Assembly (NCBI GenBank): GCA_036927565.1
Contig: JAYESD010000003.1
Span: forward strand, 83,063,311-83,127,310
DNA from: Tuctoria greenei
Lineage: Eukaryota; Streptophyta; Magnoliopsida; Poales; Poaceae
Length of the DNA stretch: 64,000 nt
Direction: 5' to 3'
Below the pieces are notes generated by a model. That model saw only the letters and a list, made by a program, of their open reading frames with translations. It made no database searches and was not told the DNA's origin. The position numbers were made by a program, and so were the translations under genes. The number at the start of each line of letters is the position of its first letter. The first letter of the stretch is position 1. Shown here in pieces: positions 1 to 10,501 of the stretch.

Positions 1-627
1 ATTCATCTAAGCAAAACCTAATTGTTCATAGCGGCTACTATTGAGTATATATAGGTGGGAGGACGTCCAAGTGGGTGTTGGGGTCGTGACCTAACCCTAA
101 CACACGAAAATAATGGACTTAGACTTGATACAAGGCCCAATGGCCCAATACGATGGCGCAGCACCCTGACAGATTCTGAACACGATTTTGTTTCGACGAT
201 TCCCGTCGACTCCGAAGGAATTTTTTATGGGACCAGCGCCATTAGAAAGGTTATCCTCTCCCCTTTCTGTCTATATGTGGAACGTCCAAAACAGAGTTAG
301 TATGCGTCCTGGGCATCCGTTTTAGTGCGGACTGCTCCTGGACTCCGAGTTGGATACGATTTGGAGTTTGGTTCGGTTTCCATCTTCTTTGAACGAATTC
401 TCTGGTCTTCCACGTCCCTAATACTCCCTCCAAGTACTCCTTGAACCTCTCCATGGATCCTAATTGCAAATAAATCATTAAGTAGCAATCTATGCTCAAA
501 AACATATAAGGAAATATATAAGAACGAGTTCACCTCTGAAATTAATTGTTGTGTATGAACTCTATTGATTGCATCTTGTATGTTCAATGGAGTGTTGTTT
601 GTATCCATAGAAGTGATGTCCTCATCA
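1..627 (-). repeat. TE-A 3' LTR (partial)
   Basis: Direct repeat of 3645-4272 with a few percent mismatch. On the minus strand it starts TGATGAGGACATCAC at 627. The window edge removes about 280 bp of its end. It carries the same TATATATA box as the other LTR (around 43-52). Confidence 0.9.
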
Positions 628-866
628 TTCTCCCCTTCTTGAATTGGAGTCGTCCTCGACTCAAGTTCATCTCCTCTCATGTGTTGGTCGAAATGTTTAA
701 CACCATCAAATCTTCTTGTATGCAAGAATGGAGGAGGCCAAGGTGGTGGACGACATAGTGCGCCATCTTGATCTTGTCCATCAAATAAGAGTGCACATTC
801 ACTTGACCCAGGATCCCAAACAAATAAACATTGTGTCATGTTTATAGGTGCAATAATAATGTGCAT
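297..866 (-). pseudogene. TE-A remnant of the polyprotein C-terminus reading across the PPT into the LTR
   Basis: A minus-strand open frame of 189 codons runs from the internal region (866) through the polypurine tract and the LTR start (627) to 297. Around the boundary it encodes an acidic stretch (TTPIQEGENDEDITS) of the sort that closes gypsy polyproteins in grasses. In the TE-E LTRs the same position encodes a TRARAR basic motif, also typical of those C-termini. I infer that in this family the last pol codons lie inside the 3' LTR and that TE-A kept this tail when the rest of pol was deleted. It has no upstream catalytic domain, so it is a fossil rather than a gene. Confidence 0.5.
628..640 (-). 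other. TE-A polypurine tract
   Basis: Minus strand reads AAGAAGGGGAGAA immediately before the LTR start TGATGAGG. This is the expected plus-strand primer for reverse transcription. A near copy followed by a near copy of the LTR start (AAGAAGGGTAGAATGATGAG) occurs about 240 bp further inside (about 868-890), so the tract is duplicated. Confidence 0.75.
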
Positions 867-878
867 GATCTCATCATT

Positions 879-2162
879 CTACCCTTCTTTATGACAAGCC
901 GTCCTCGGCTTGCTCGTATGTCCAACAAAGAGGCTTGCTTTGGAGGTAGAATGAGTGCTGTCCATAATGCACAACAACAGTGAATAATGCTTTTGTTGTC
1001 CCTGCTGCAAGGAAAAAATACTAGAAAAACTTGACAATACATTATTAGTGTTAGTGCATCCATTCATTTCACCATGTTGTTGCAGCACAAAAGGAGCTTG
1101 CACATTTGAACATATGTAAACTTTATGCACCATAAATTCACCACTATCTTCATAGTTGCCTATAGCATGAAAAATATTTCTACTTAATAAAGGCAATTCA
1201 GATTGTGAAAATATTCTCCTCTCTACAATATTTAGATCACAAAGAGTGTCAAATTCAATATAACCCAAAGTATTTAGAGAAGACAAAAATTTCAGCTCAT
1301 CATTTTCAGTAGTAGCGGTGATCAAATTATGAATTTCAGCACAAGTAGGTGAATCCAAAACACAATCATCTTGTACATTAACTTGTTTTTGCATAGGTAT
1401 AATAGAGTTATCAGCACACAACTCTTTCGTAGCGCAACGATCAGCAGGAAAATCAACATGTGACAATGGTGTATAAATAAACGATTCTAATAGTTGCTCC
1501 TCGAAAATAGCATGATTGGTGGAAAAATTCAGAACATCCAAAAACTTCTCACCTTTTGTATTTGTAGAATGTTTTGCCTTACCATTTTCAGCAGTGATTT
1601 CGAGTGCATTATGAGTTGATCCATCTAAAATTTCACAAGTGTTGTCAAAAGCCTCGTTCTCTTTTGCATCATCTATATTATTTTCTATATTGTCCTGCAA
1701 AACGTTAGACACAAAAGGAGGTACAACAAGAAATTTCTCCTCAAATTGCTGAATTTCTTCTTTGCACATAGATAAATTAGCAAAAGTTTCTCGCATAAGA
1801 ATTTTCGTTTCTTTCCATGTTCGAGGTTTTTCTAATTCATTTAAATTGTTCCACCAAGTTAATGCACAATCTACTAATGCACTTGCAACATTTCTAATCT
1901 TTCTCCTCTCACACATATGACATTGTCCAAAAATTTTATCCACCTCTATTTCCCAAGTAATATATTCATCATAACCAAAACCATCATAAGAAGGAAGAGA
2001 TGGGCGAATGTAATTACTTCTTGTGGAAGGTGTTGTAAATGTGGTCTGAATTTCATGTGAATCCTTGGTTGATGTTTGATTTTTACTGAGCAACTCCATC
2101 GTCGTCTTCATCATGTCCATCATCTCAGCATATAATGCATGATTCTTGCTTTTACCTGACAT
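879..2162 (-). CDS. TE-A gag-like protein (non-autonomous element)
   Basis: Uninterrupted 427-codon frame. The start at 2162 is chosen because its context (CTAACAATG) is the same as that of the TE-E gag start at 62488, to which the leader is also related. The N-terminus has the same MMDMMKTTMELL-type helix as TE-E gag. Residues about 55-135 hold the retrotransposon-gag core: a YITWEIEVDKIF segment, an ALTWWNNL tryptophan pair, then a RETFANL motif. The C-terminal two thirds are acidic, Asn/Glu-rich and not recognisable. No CCHC zinc knuckle or protease is visible. A frame this long and intact in an element lacking pol suggests the capsid-like protein is under constraint or the copy is young. 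An alternative is chance survival after a recent insertion. Confidence 0.75.
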   Translation of the reverse strand: MSGKSKNHALYAEMMDMMKTTMELLSKNQTSTKDSHEIQTTFTTPSTRSNYIRPSLPSYDGFGYDEYITWEIEVDKIFGQCHMCERRKIRNVASALVDCALTWWNNLNELEKPRTWKETKILMRETFANLSMCKEEIQQFEEKFLVVPPFVSNVLQDNIENNIDDAKENEAFDNTCEILDGSTHNALEITAENGKAKHSTNTKGEKFLDVLNFSTNHAIFEEQLLESFIYTPLSHVDFPADRCATKELCADNSIIPMQKQVNVQDDCVLDSPTCAEIHNLITATTENDELKFLSSLNTLGYIEFDTLCDLNIVERRIFSQSELPLLSRNIFHAIGNYEDSGEFMVHKVYICSNVQAPFVLQQHGEMNGCTNTNNVLSSFSSIFSLQQGQQKHYSLLLCIMDSTHSTSKASLFVGHTSKPRTACHKEG

Positions 2163-3364
2163 TGTTAGTAGCAAACAGAAGACAACACAAAAAATATATT
2201 ATCCCTATCAACTACAAAGGATAATGGCAAAGTGGAAGTGGAATCACACACTCTCAAGTGTGTTACCACGCTCTTACAAGTGTTCTTACCGACACTGCAG
2301 GTGGCAAACGGTGGACGGTACGAAGAAACCAATGAAGTGTGGTATGATTGCAAAGGTGTATCGATTCTGCGCAAGAGTAAGGTGTAGATTGGATGGCACT
2401 TTCTATGTAGCAAGGATTAGCAACAATGAAATCAGATAGTAAAGTTGAATAAGTGTCCTAAGTATTTGTCAAAGTTGCTGGCTTAAAAGTGTTCCTAGTA
2501 GTTCAAGCTAGCAAGACATGAGACAAAACTAGATGACACAAAGAATTCAAGCACTTCTGTTTTTTTTGTTGTTTTTTCTTATTTTTTGTGCGTCTTTTGT
2601 TTCTTTTTTTCCACTTGCCTTTTTTTTTTCTTTTTTTTTTCAGAATGTGCTGCAAGGGAAGAACACAATGAAAATCAATCAAAGATATCTCGTGTGTCTG
2701 TCACAGATTTTCTGATCAATCGTCCAAGGACAAATAGGCATACTTAGAGGCTCCAATAGAAAAACTAACAACAGCAAGATTGTAGATATATCTCTCCTAT
2801 TTAATTTGAATATATGGAAGACCTATTTTGGAAAATAACAATAGGAGATATTGCCCTCGAAATACAGACTGTTCAGAATTTTTAGGTCAATAACAGATTC
2901 GGATCTAATGCAATTTAGATATCGATAACTATATTTTCTGGGAAAATGATGAATATGAAAGTTATAGAGCACTTCTTAGGATTTCCAGAAAGTACAAGAA
3001 CACCAAAATCCAAGTTCGTATGTGCGAGATATGATGAAAATACCAAACTGGACAGAGGTGAATCTAATCTGGACGTGATGATGTGATTCAAAAGGATGAA
3101 TCACACAATGCAAGACTCAAACTAAGACCAATAACACTTTCTAAACCAGCAATATGACTCAACCACGGACACAAACTCAACAAAACCAAACTGAATAACA
3201 AAGTTGCAAAGGCTCAATGTGGTTTTGGACAAAGTAATAAACAGATCTACTAAACTGCAAGTTTTTTTGTGGCTTTTTTTTTGTGGACTCTAGGTATGAA
3301 AAACAAAACTAATGTAATGGATAGAGGAATTACCTAACGGGCAACCTGGAAATCTGATACCAAT
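2163..3364 (-). other. TE-A 5' leader between primer site and gag
   Basis: About 1.2 kb without a convincing gene. It holds a T-rich plus-strand run at 2565-2640 (A-rich in the sense direction). The last 100 bases before gag match the TE-E leader split by TE-F (49270-49365 plus 62448-62487), including the shared TAGTTGATAGGGATAA. It probably contains packaging and dimerisation signals, which cannot be read directly. Confidence 0.6.
3351..3362 (-). other. TE-A primer binding site (tRNA-iMet type)
   Basis: Minus strand TGGTATCAGATT begins two bases after the LTR terminal CA. The first ten bases fit the usual plant initiator-methionine tRNA primer. Confidence 0.85.
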
Positions 3365-4272
3365 TGATAAGTAAGGTGATGAGGCCCGATCTTCCGATAG
3401 GTAATGGATAGGTCGATTGATGTGGAGATCTTGACGTTGATGATCCGAGACTCTTGAGTAGAACACGAAAAGCCCCTGCAATCGCTACACCACCACTCCG
3501 TTGGTTATCAACCGTGTTTCACATGATTGACCTCGCCAAGAAGGCTAATCTCTGCAAGTGCAACCGAGAGCACAAGCAAGAATGTAGAAGACACGATCTG
3601 AAATCGCAAAATTGGGGTCTCACAAACCGTAGAACGGCGATATTATTCATCTAAGCAAAACCCAATTGTTCATGGCGGCTACTATGGAGTATATATAGGT
3701 GGGAGGACGTCCAAGTGGGTGTTGGGGTCGTGATTTAACCCTAACACACGAAAATAATGGACTTAGACTTGATACAAGGCCCAATGGCCCAATACGATGG
3801 CGCAGCTCCCTGACAGATTCTGAACTCGATTTTGTTTCGACGATTCCCGTCGACTCCGAAGGAATTTTTATATGGGACCAGTTCCATTAGAAAGTTTATC
3901 CTCTCCCCTTTCCGTGCATACGTGGAACGTCCAAAATGGAGTTCGTATGCGTCCTGGGCTTCCGTTTTAGTGCGTACTCCTCCTAGACTCCGAGTTGGAT
4001 ACGATTTGGAGTTTGGTTCAGTTTCCATCTTCTTTGAACGAATTCTCTGGTCTTCCACGTCCCTAATACTCCCTCCAAGTACTCCTTGAACCTCTCCATG
4101 GATCCTAATCGCAAATAAATCATTAAGTAGCAATCTATACTCAAAAACATATAAGAAAATATATAAGAATGAGTTCACCACTGAAATTAATTGTTGTGTA
4201 TGAACTCTATTGATTGCATCTTGTATGTTCAATGGAGTGTTGTTTGTATCCATAGAAGTGATGTCCTCATCA
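3365..4272 (-). repeat. TE-A 5' LTR (908 bp)
   Basis: TG...CA ends on both strands. A promoter-like TATATATA on the minus strand at about 3690-3697 would give a transcript start near 3660. It is homologous to the TE-E LTRs (33550-34408; 37048-48135), sharing the first bases TGATGAGGACATCAC and a conserved coding-like block near 3880-4080. The divergence is clear, so it is a sister subfamily. Confidence 0.9.
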
Positions 4273-5035
4273 TAGACAAAGCCGCCAACCTTAAAACAAA
4301 GAGTCCTTTGTCGACGATCAGCATAGCTCCTTTGTCGGGATTCAGCTGCCCGCAAGTGCTCCTGAATTTGTCGCACTTTAGCTTCAGCCTCGTTGACCAA
4401 ATCAGGACCAAAGAGTGGTTGTTCTTCTGATTCAGACCAATTAAGCAGTGTACTACACCTTCACCCGTAAGGAGCTTCAAAAGGAGACATCTTGATACTT
4501 GCTTGGAAACTATTATTATAGAAAATTCATCAAATGGCAAGCAAATTTCCCACTTCTTTTCGTAGGTAAGCACACAAGCTCTTAACAAGTCCTCCAAAAT
4601 TTGATTAACCCTTTCGGTTTGGCCACCGGTCTTAGGGTGATAAGATGAACTATGAAAAAGTTTTGTGTATGACACCTTGTGAAGGCTCTTCCAAAAAATG
4701 AGAAACAAACTGTGAGCCACGATCTGAAACAATGGTCTTAGGAACACCATGGAGACACACAATACAAGTTCGATATAGCTCCGCATAATCCTTAAATGAG
4801 TATGAAGTTAATGTGCTGATTTTGTCAACCGGTCGACTATCACCCAAATAGAATCAAAACCATGCGAAGTTTTGGGTAAACCAACGATAAAGTCCGTTAC
4901 AATGTCCTCTCATTTCCATGAAGGGACAGGCAATGGCTGCAGCTTACCCACTGGTTTGAGATGACTTGCTTTCACCCATTGGCAAACATTGCATTCCGAG
5001 ACATACCGGGCAATTTCTCTCTTCACGTGAGTCCA
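4273..5035 (-). pseudogene. TE-B integrase (degenerate, truncated)
   Basis: Minus-strand fragments in several frames read as a retroviral-type integrase. A zinc-binding stretch (CNVCQWVKASHL) lies near 4965-5000 and a core segment with first catalytic Asp (ED-VTDFIVG type) near 4880. Then come VDRLTK-like remnants, a second core Asp in the SDRGSQFVSHF motif near 4690-4720, and a PKTGGQTERVN motif holding the catalytic Glu near 4600-4620. The frame then reaches the RQRSYADRRQR basic region and breaks at 4272 where TE-A begins. Several stops and frameshifts separate the pieces. DNA integration is the family role; this copy cannot make the enzyme. Confidence 0.85.
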
Positions 5036-5704
5036 TCAAAAGTGTTTCTTAAGATCTTGATACATCTTTGAACTTCCTGGATGAATGGACAGCAAGGAGT
5101 CGTGGGATCCATTAAAGATTTTACCCCTCAACTCAGCCACCTTAGGAACTACAAGGCGCTTCCCGAACCAAAGCACACCTTGTTCATCCAATGAAAAACA
5201 AGAGGCTTCGCCCTTGGATATTTTGTCAAGAATTCGGGCCATGCCCTTGTCAATTCTTTGAGCATATTTGATCTGGTCAATGAGAGTAGATTTGATCTCA
5301 AGAGCAGCAAGAAATCCTTCCTTAACCATTTCCATACCAAGTTTCCGAAACTCCTCACAAAGTGTGCTCATTCCAACTTCAACGCTTAAGCAATTGCAAT
5401 GGTTCTTATGGCTCAAGGCATTGGCAACCACATTAGCCTTACCGGGATGGTAATGTATCTCCAAATTGTAATCTTTAATTAGCTCCAACCATCTTCTTTG
5501 TCTCAGATTCAGATCAGCTTGGGTGAAGATATACTTGAGACTTTTGTGATCGGTGAAAATATTTCTTGTTTTACCAAGGAGATTTTGAGGCCAAATTTTT
5601 AGAGCATGAACAACAGCGACAAGCTCAAGGTCATGGGTAGGATAATTCTCTTCATGATGCTTCAATTGACGGGAGGCATAAGCAATGACTTGCCCTTCTT
5701 GCAT
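5036..5704 (-). pseudogene. TE-B RNase H domain and connection to integrase
   Basis: A 222-codon open piece. It begins with VIAYASRQLKHHE, followed by YPTHDLELVAVVHALK (acidic residue of the RNase H site), then FTDHKSLKYIF (third acidic residue) and the tether region with YHPGKANVVANALS. The C-terminal part holds the LRGKIFNGSHDSLLSIHPG segment, the start of the integrase zinc domain. The role is degradation of the RNA strand during reverse transcription. It is the least damaged part of TE-B but is separated from the RT by stops. Confidence 0.85.
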
Positions 5705-6651
5705 GAGAACTCAACCGAGTCCAATACGTGAGGCGTCACAATAAACATCGAAGCTCTTATTGACATCGGGTTGGGCAAGAATGGGGGCTGTTGTGAGAAG
5801 AGTTTCCAAGGTTTGAAAGGCTTGCTCACAATCTGGTGTCCACTCAAATTTATCACCTTTTTGCAGCAGCTTGGTCATAGGCTTTGCAATTCTAGAGAGG
5901 TCCTTGATGAAACGATGGTAATAACCATCAAGTCCAAGGAAACTACGGATTTTAGTGATACTAGAGGGCTGCTTTCAACCAAGAACTTGCTCAACTTTGT
6001 AAGGGTCAACCGCGATACTATGCTCAGAGATGATATGCCCAAGAAAAGCCACTTCACGCAGCCAGAACTCACATTTACTAAAGTTGGCATAAAGACGATG
6101 TTCTCGTAGTCTTTCGAGCACAACATGAAGATGGTGTGCATGCTCATCTTCGGTCTTGAAGTAAACAATAATGTCATCAATGAAAACCACAACAAAGACA
6201 TCAAGTTCCACCATAAAATGGATGTTCATCAAGTACATAAAGTACGTCGGAGCATTTGTGAGGCCGAAAGACATAACTAGAAACTCATAGAGACCATAGC
6301 GGGTAGAGAAAGCTGTTTTTGGAATGTCCTCTTCTCAGATTTTAATTTGATGATAGCCCAACCTTAAATAAATCTTAGAGAAGAAACGAGCACCAGCAAG
6401 TTGATCAAAGAGAATATCAATTCTTGGAAGCGGATACTTATCTTTGATGGCGATGGAGTTCAACGGACAATAATCAACCCACATCCGCAATGTGTCATCT
6501 TTCTTCTTTACAAAGGGAGTAGGACAGCCCCATGGAGATGAGCTTGGGCAGATGAAACCCTTGTCAAAAAGTTCCTCCAATTGTTTCTTAATTTTAGCTA
6601 ACTCTTTGCTTGACATTGGGTTTGGTCGTTTAGAGATTGAGCTGCTCCGGG
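5705..6651 (-). pseudogene. TE-B reverse transcriptase (broken)
   Basis: Minus-strand fragments in at least three frames. The finger region at 6335-6616 has FICPSSSPWGCPTPFVKKKD, then WVDYCPLNSI, where the family has Arg in place of Cys, and YPLPRIDILFDQLAGA. The palm at 5975-6274 has MSFGLTNAP and FIDDIIVYFKTE, so the two catalytic Asp of the xxDD box remain. A degenerate thumb and connection lies at 5705-5970. Stops occur at about 6335 and in the connection. It is a non-functional relic. Confidence 0.87.
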
Positions 6652-8185
6652 TTAAAGTTCAATGGCGAACTCAACGGCCCGGTCAGGTGGCATTCCAGGT
6701 AACTCTTGAGGGAAAACATCCGAGTATTCACAAACCACAGGAATAAAGGATACGTCTGGAGTGGCTGCACTTTTCATATGATGATGTCCGGCACGACCTT
6801 TTTCATGAAGGAATGATAATCGCCCACCGGAAGGATTTTTGAGAGAGATCAATCGGGAAGCAACATGGATGACAACATCATTATCAACCATCCATTTCAT
6901 CCCAAGAATGATTTCCAAGACTTTCATATCAAGGACTAGAAGATTTGCATGGAACTTGGTGCTACCAATTAAAAGAGACATCCTTGCAGCCAGTTGATTA
7001 ACAAAAATTTTAGAACCAGGTGCTTCAATTAAGAATGGAGCCCGGGTGGATGTTAAGTTCAGATTATGTTTATTATCATAATCTCTCTTGATGAAAGAAT
7101 GAGAAGCACCCAAATCAAATAAAACTTTCATGGGATGAGAATTGATGGATAACGTACCGACAAGGACCTTGGTGCCCTCTTGCACTTCTTCAGCCGTGGT
7201 GTAGTTAACTCGACCATGTTTGGGGACTTGAGTCATCTGATTAGGTTGCTGCGGAGGTCGAATAGGTGGTCGTGGTGGCTGGTTTGGAATTGCAGAAGCG
7301 GCTCCTTGATTTGGACAGTCCTTCCAAAAGTGACCGTGCTGGCCACAAGTGAAACATGGGCCAACGCCGGTACTCATGCCTTGATTTGGTGGAGGCCTTG
7401 GATTGTTTGTTGCATTGCTGCAGGAGCAGGTTGGCAAACCATCCACATAGGCTGCGGAAGCGCAAAACTTGGTGCATGCACAAGAGGAGGTATCCCCATG
7501 CGCGGGCGCTGCACGCTGCTACCCATTGGAGGTGGGGCAGCACGCTTGCAGCGGTTTGCTTCCAGCTTGTTCATTTTGTCTTCAGCAAATGTAGTCCTGT
7601 CCACAAGGTGATTGAAGTCCCAAAATCTGTTAGTGGACAGCTTGTCTTGCATCTCCTCTGAAAGAATGTTGTAGAAATATCCACGTTTCTTCTCGTTGGT
7701 GTTCACATCGTTGGGGGCATATTGAGCAAGATAATTACATGAATGAACATACTCCAGAATAGATTTGCTCCCTTGTTTCAAGTTTAGAAACTCAAGCCTC
7801 TAGATATCCATAACACCCCTTGGTATGTGAATGGCACGCAAGGCCGTCCAAAATTAATCTCAAGTGAAGCGATGATCAACAGGATGCATGGTACGGAAAC
7901 CTTGCCACCATGAACCAGGCTCTCCTTGCAATTGATGTGCTGCAAAGAGAACCTACATGCTGACCACACCTCACAAGATCAAGCTTCTGCTCAATTGTGC
8001 AAAGCCAATAGTCTGCATCAAGAGGATCCTTTGCTCGGGTGAACACAGGTGGCTGGGTACGAAGAAAATATGAGAAGTCATCCCCGCGAGCTCCTCCTCC
8101 TTCACCACGGGGAGCAAGATGCTGACATATCACGCGTAGAAACTCGGTTTGCTCTTGCCAATTATGTTCCACTTGCATGATCACA

Positions 8186-9585
8186 CACTACTACAAAATG
8201 CATTTTCACAGACGTCTGCTTATTTTTTTTTACAGACGGTTTGTTAAAAGTTACGCCTGTGATGTCATATGAGTTAATAACCGTCTGTGATAATAGAATA
8301 TCACAGGCGGTCTGTAACAAACAACCGCCTGTGAAAATGTATTGATTTTCACATACGGTCCATAACAAAAACCGTCTGTGATAATAGTCATTATCACAAG
8401 CGGTCCGTAACAAACAACCGTCTGTAAAATATATAATGATTTTCACAGGCGGTCCGTAACAAAAAAAACCGCCTGTGATAATGATGGTTCATGATTGGTC
8501 CGCTGCTTCATCCCACGGATCGCTCTTGGACTTTATATCTCTGCCTTCCGCTACTTATCGATCCAACGACTCACAGGGAGTCATCTCTAATCTATTTGTC
8601 TATAACAACAGCAGCACCGACACCTCAAGTCCTTATCCCCAATCTCTCCCTCTCACCATCCATCTCTCCAATCTCACCTCTCTTTCCTTCCTCCCCAACC
8701 TCGCTCTACCGCAGCTCCGCCTCATCGCTGAAGCGTCGGCAGCCCGCTTCCGCCTCCTCGCCATCCTCGCCGTCGCGGTGGTCGTGCTGCTCGCGCTCCC
8801 GTCGTCGCGGCAGCCGTACTCCTCGATCGTCGTGGCAGCCGTGCTGCTCATGCTCATCGCCATCGTGGCAACCACGCTCCTCGTGCGCCGCGGGTGTCTC
8901 GCTCGATGCCGAGGGTCGCAGATCTAACTTTCGGTCATTGATCCAGCCACGATCGTTATTTTTGTTGTAGCATGGAAGTCGGGCTAGCACGAAGGTGGTG
9001 CTACCGAGCGCTGCGGGGAGGCGTTGAAGAGCGGCTGCAACGGCAATATCTCTTTCTTCATGGTGTTGAGCTGCTGCACGTGGTGCTGCACGTGATGGTT
9101 GTGATGGATTGTAATTTCTGCGATGTGTTGCGTTGTACTTTCTGTTATGTTTTTTTATTGCATCTCTACAATGTAATTTTGTCTAAATATTTTAGTCTTC
9201 TATAGATCAAACTGTGTTAGTGCAAAGTTTGTCTAAACGTTATCATTTCTTGCCTTCTGATTACGGCAAGTCACAAACACAATGCACACGGAACATTCTA
9301 AAAACTGTATATGATAATGTATTATCACAGGTGGTTGGCAATAAAAAACAGTATGTGAAAATGCATTTTTACAGGCGGTCCGCAATAAAAAACCGCCTGT
9401 GAAAATGCATTTTCACAGGCGGTCCGCAATTAAAAACCGCCTGTGAAAATGCATTTGTACAGGCGGATTTTATCCCCGCCTGTGCTAATCGATCATTTTC
9501 ACAGACTCTTCGTTACAGGCGGTTTTTAAAACCGTATGTGATAATATATTTAGAGCCGCCTGCGATGAAGACTTTTGTAGTAGTG
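8186..9585. mobile_element. CACTA-1: 1.4-kb non-autonomous CACTA (En/Spm) element
   Basis: Starts CACTACTACAAAA (8186-8198) and ends with its exact inverse complement TTTTGTAGTAGTG (9573-9585). It is flanked by 3-bp duplications ACA (8183-8185 and 9586-9588), the CACTA-family size. Both ends hold arrays of short direct and inverted subterminal motifs around TCACAGGCGGT / ACCGCCTGTGA (8200-8490 and 9300-9560) that fold as hairpins and are the expected transposase-binding sites. The termini match CACTA-2, so its transposase is a plausible trans source. It interrupts TE-B gag. Confidence 0.93.
8495..8965. other. GC-rich core of CACTA-1, origin unknown
   Basis: A GC-rich block of about 470 bp differs sharply in composition from the AT-rich subterminal arrays. 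Open frames cross it in several phases (one of 150 codons on plus), giving low-complexity Ser/Arg/Ala/Leu sequence with no recognisable domain. It may be a captured host 5' UTR/first-exon fragment, or the relic of the parental promoter and first exon. I see no evidence that it encodes a protein. Confidence 0.45.
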
Positions 9586-9683
9586 ACATCTGCTATCATT
9601 GGAGGTGGAGGTGGAGGTGGATTTTCCTTCCTAGCATTGGAACCCTCTGGAATATCATCACGAGCTCCTGTACGATTCTTCAT

Positions 9684-10501
9684 CTTGTTAATAAGCACGC
9701 ACAAATTAGTGATGGGAAGACAACTCTGAAATGATATGAGAAATTTGGACAGCAACAGAATGCCATATCTGAAGAGGAAACTCAAACGGGCAAGAAAGAT
9801 GTAACTTGCAAAATGGGACAGCAAGTACACAATTTGAAATGGCTGATATGGAAAGTAAGAAAAGATCATAAACCACCTCAAGGACATAATAATTATGATA
9901 GGAAATCACCATGAAGTTTATCGGATTCTTAGCAATATATATAGTTGGAATCTGTCGAAATCACCGTTGAACATAATATGTTATAAGCCGCATTCGTATA
10001 ACAGACCCTAAGAAGGGCACACAACAATAATTTATCCTTGATTCAAGAAAACATTTTTCATGTTTATGAGCAGCTATGCAAGAATGCAAACATGTATGAA
10101 TGACATGCACATGGTTCGAACTATCATTGCTCACACGAATAACTCTCACCCATCCAATAAGCTCAACAAAATAAGCAACTGATGTTCAGAAAACCGGCAT
10201 ACATGGACAATTTTGAAAAACAACGTCTACAACCTACGAAACAATTTTGTGTCCAATTCCAAGGAGTTGGGTGGCTGCTAAGAGTTAAGTTCAACAACCC
10301 CATTTAGGTGAGAGTAACAAAAAATATCAAGTTATAGTATGGTGAGCAAGAAAATAAATTCTAGGACTGGATAAGAAAGAAAATTCAGTAACAACTTAAT
10401 TTCAGATTTAAGTTGCTTTCGTGAAGTTCCAAGTTTTAACACACTGTGTTGCTAAGCAAGTTTTAAGGGTATATTTGTGTAACCTTGCTCTGATGCCACG
10501 C
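9684..10501 (-). other. TE-B leader and primer binding site
   Basis: Untranslated leader between gag and LTR with no supported gene. The primer site is TGGCATCAGAGC on the minus strand (10487-10498), three bases inside the LTR end. It matches the tRNA-iMet primer with one substitution. Confidence 0.75.

Larger units (their letters stand above)
1..4272 (-). mobile_element. TE-A: small non-autonomous Ty3/gypsy-like LTR retrotransposon (left end outside window)
   Basis: Two direct repeats, 1-627 and 3365-4272, flank an internal region of about 2.7 kb. Both read on the minus strand. The right repeat has TG...CA ends, and a primer site matching initiator-tRNA-Met type (TGGTATCAGA) sits two bases inside it. 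The only internal gene is a gag-like ORF (879-2162); no protease, RT, RNase H or integrase is visible, so the element must depend on enzymes supplied in trans. LTR, leader and start-codon context match TE-E on the right of the window, so TE-A looks like a deletion derivative of that family. It sits inside the integrase frame of TE-B: the reading frame stops making sense exactly at 4272/4273. The expected TSD is TAGAC (4273-4277); its partner lies left of the window. Confidence 0.88.
6652..9683 (-). pseudogene. TE-B gag and protease, split by CACTA-1
   Basis: The start at 9683 (minus) gives a basic/proline-rich N-terminus (PPPPPPP) and is cut at 9589 by CACTA-1. The frame resumes at 8182, with the capsid-like region continuing through 7784-8184 with one frameshift and a TAG near 7800. 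A second piece (7374-7781) holds the capsid C-terminus. A third (6652-7446) has a CCHC knuckle CFTCGQHGHFWKDC near 7330-7370 and the aspartic protease. The protease site reads FDLGASHSF where the family has Asp-Ser/Thr-Gly, so the catalytic triplet is altered. A TAA at 6652-6654 separates it from RT. Capsid assembly and polyprotein cleavage are the family roles; nothing here is translatable end to end. Confidence 0.85.

Noticed and set aside
2533..2715. Small Phe-rich plus-strand ORF
   Set aside because: Produced by a T-run in the TE-A leader; no start context or conservation.
8475..8927. 150-codon ORF in CACTA-1 as a membrane protein (hydrophobic segments)
   Set aside because: GC-rich low-complexity DNA gives hydrophobic runs by chance; other frames are equally open and no family is recognisable.
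8200..9560. Hairpins that could be microRNA precursors
   Set aside because: They are the inverted subterminal repeats of CACTA-1. They may yield siRNAs, but nothing supports a miRNA gene.
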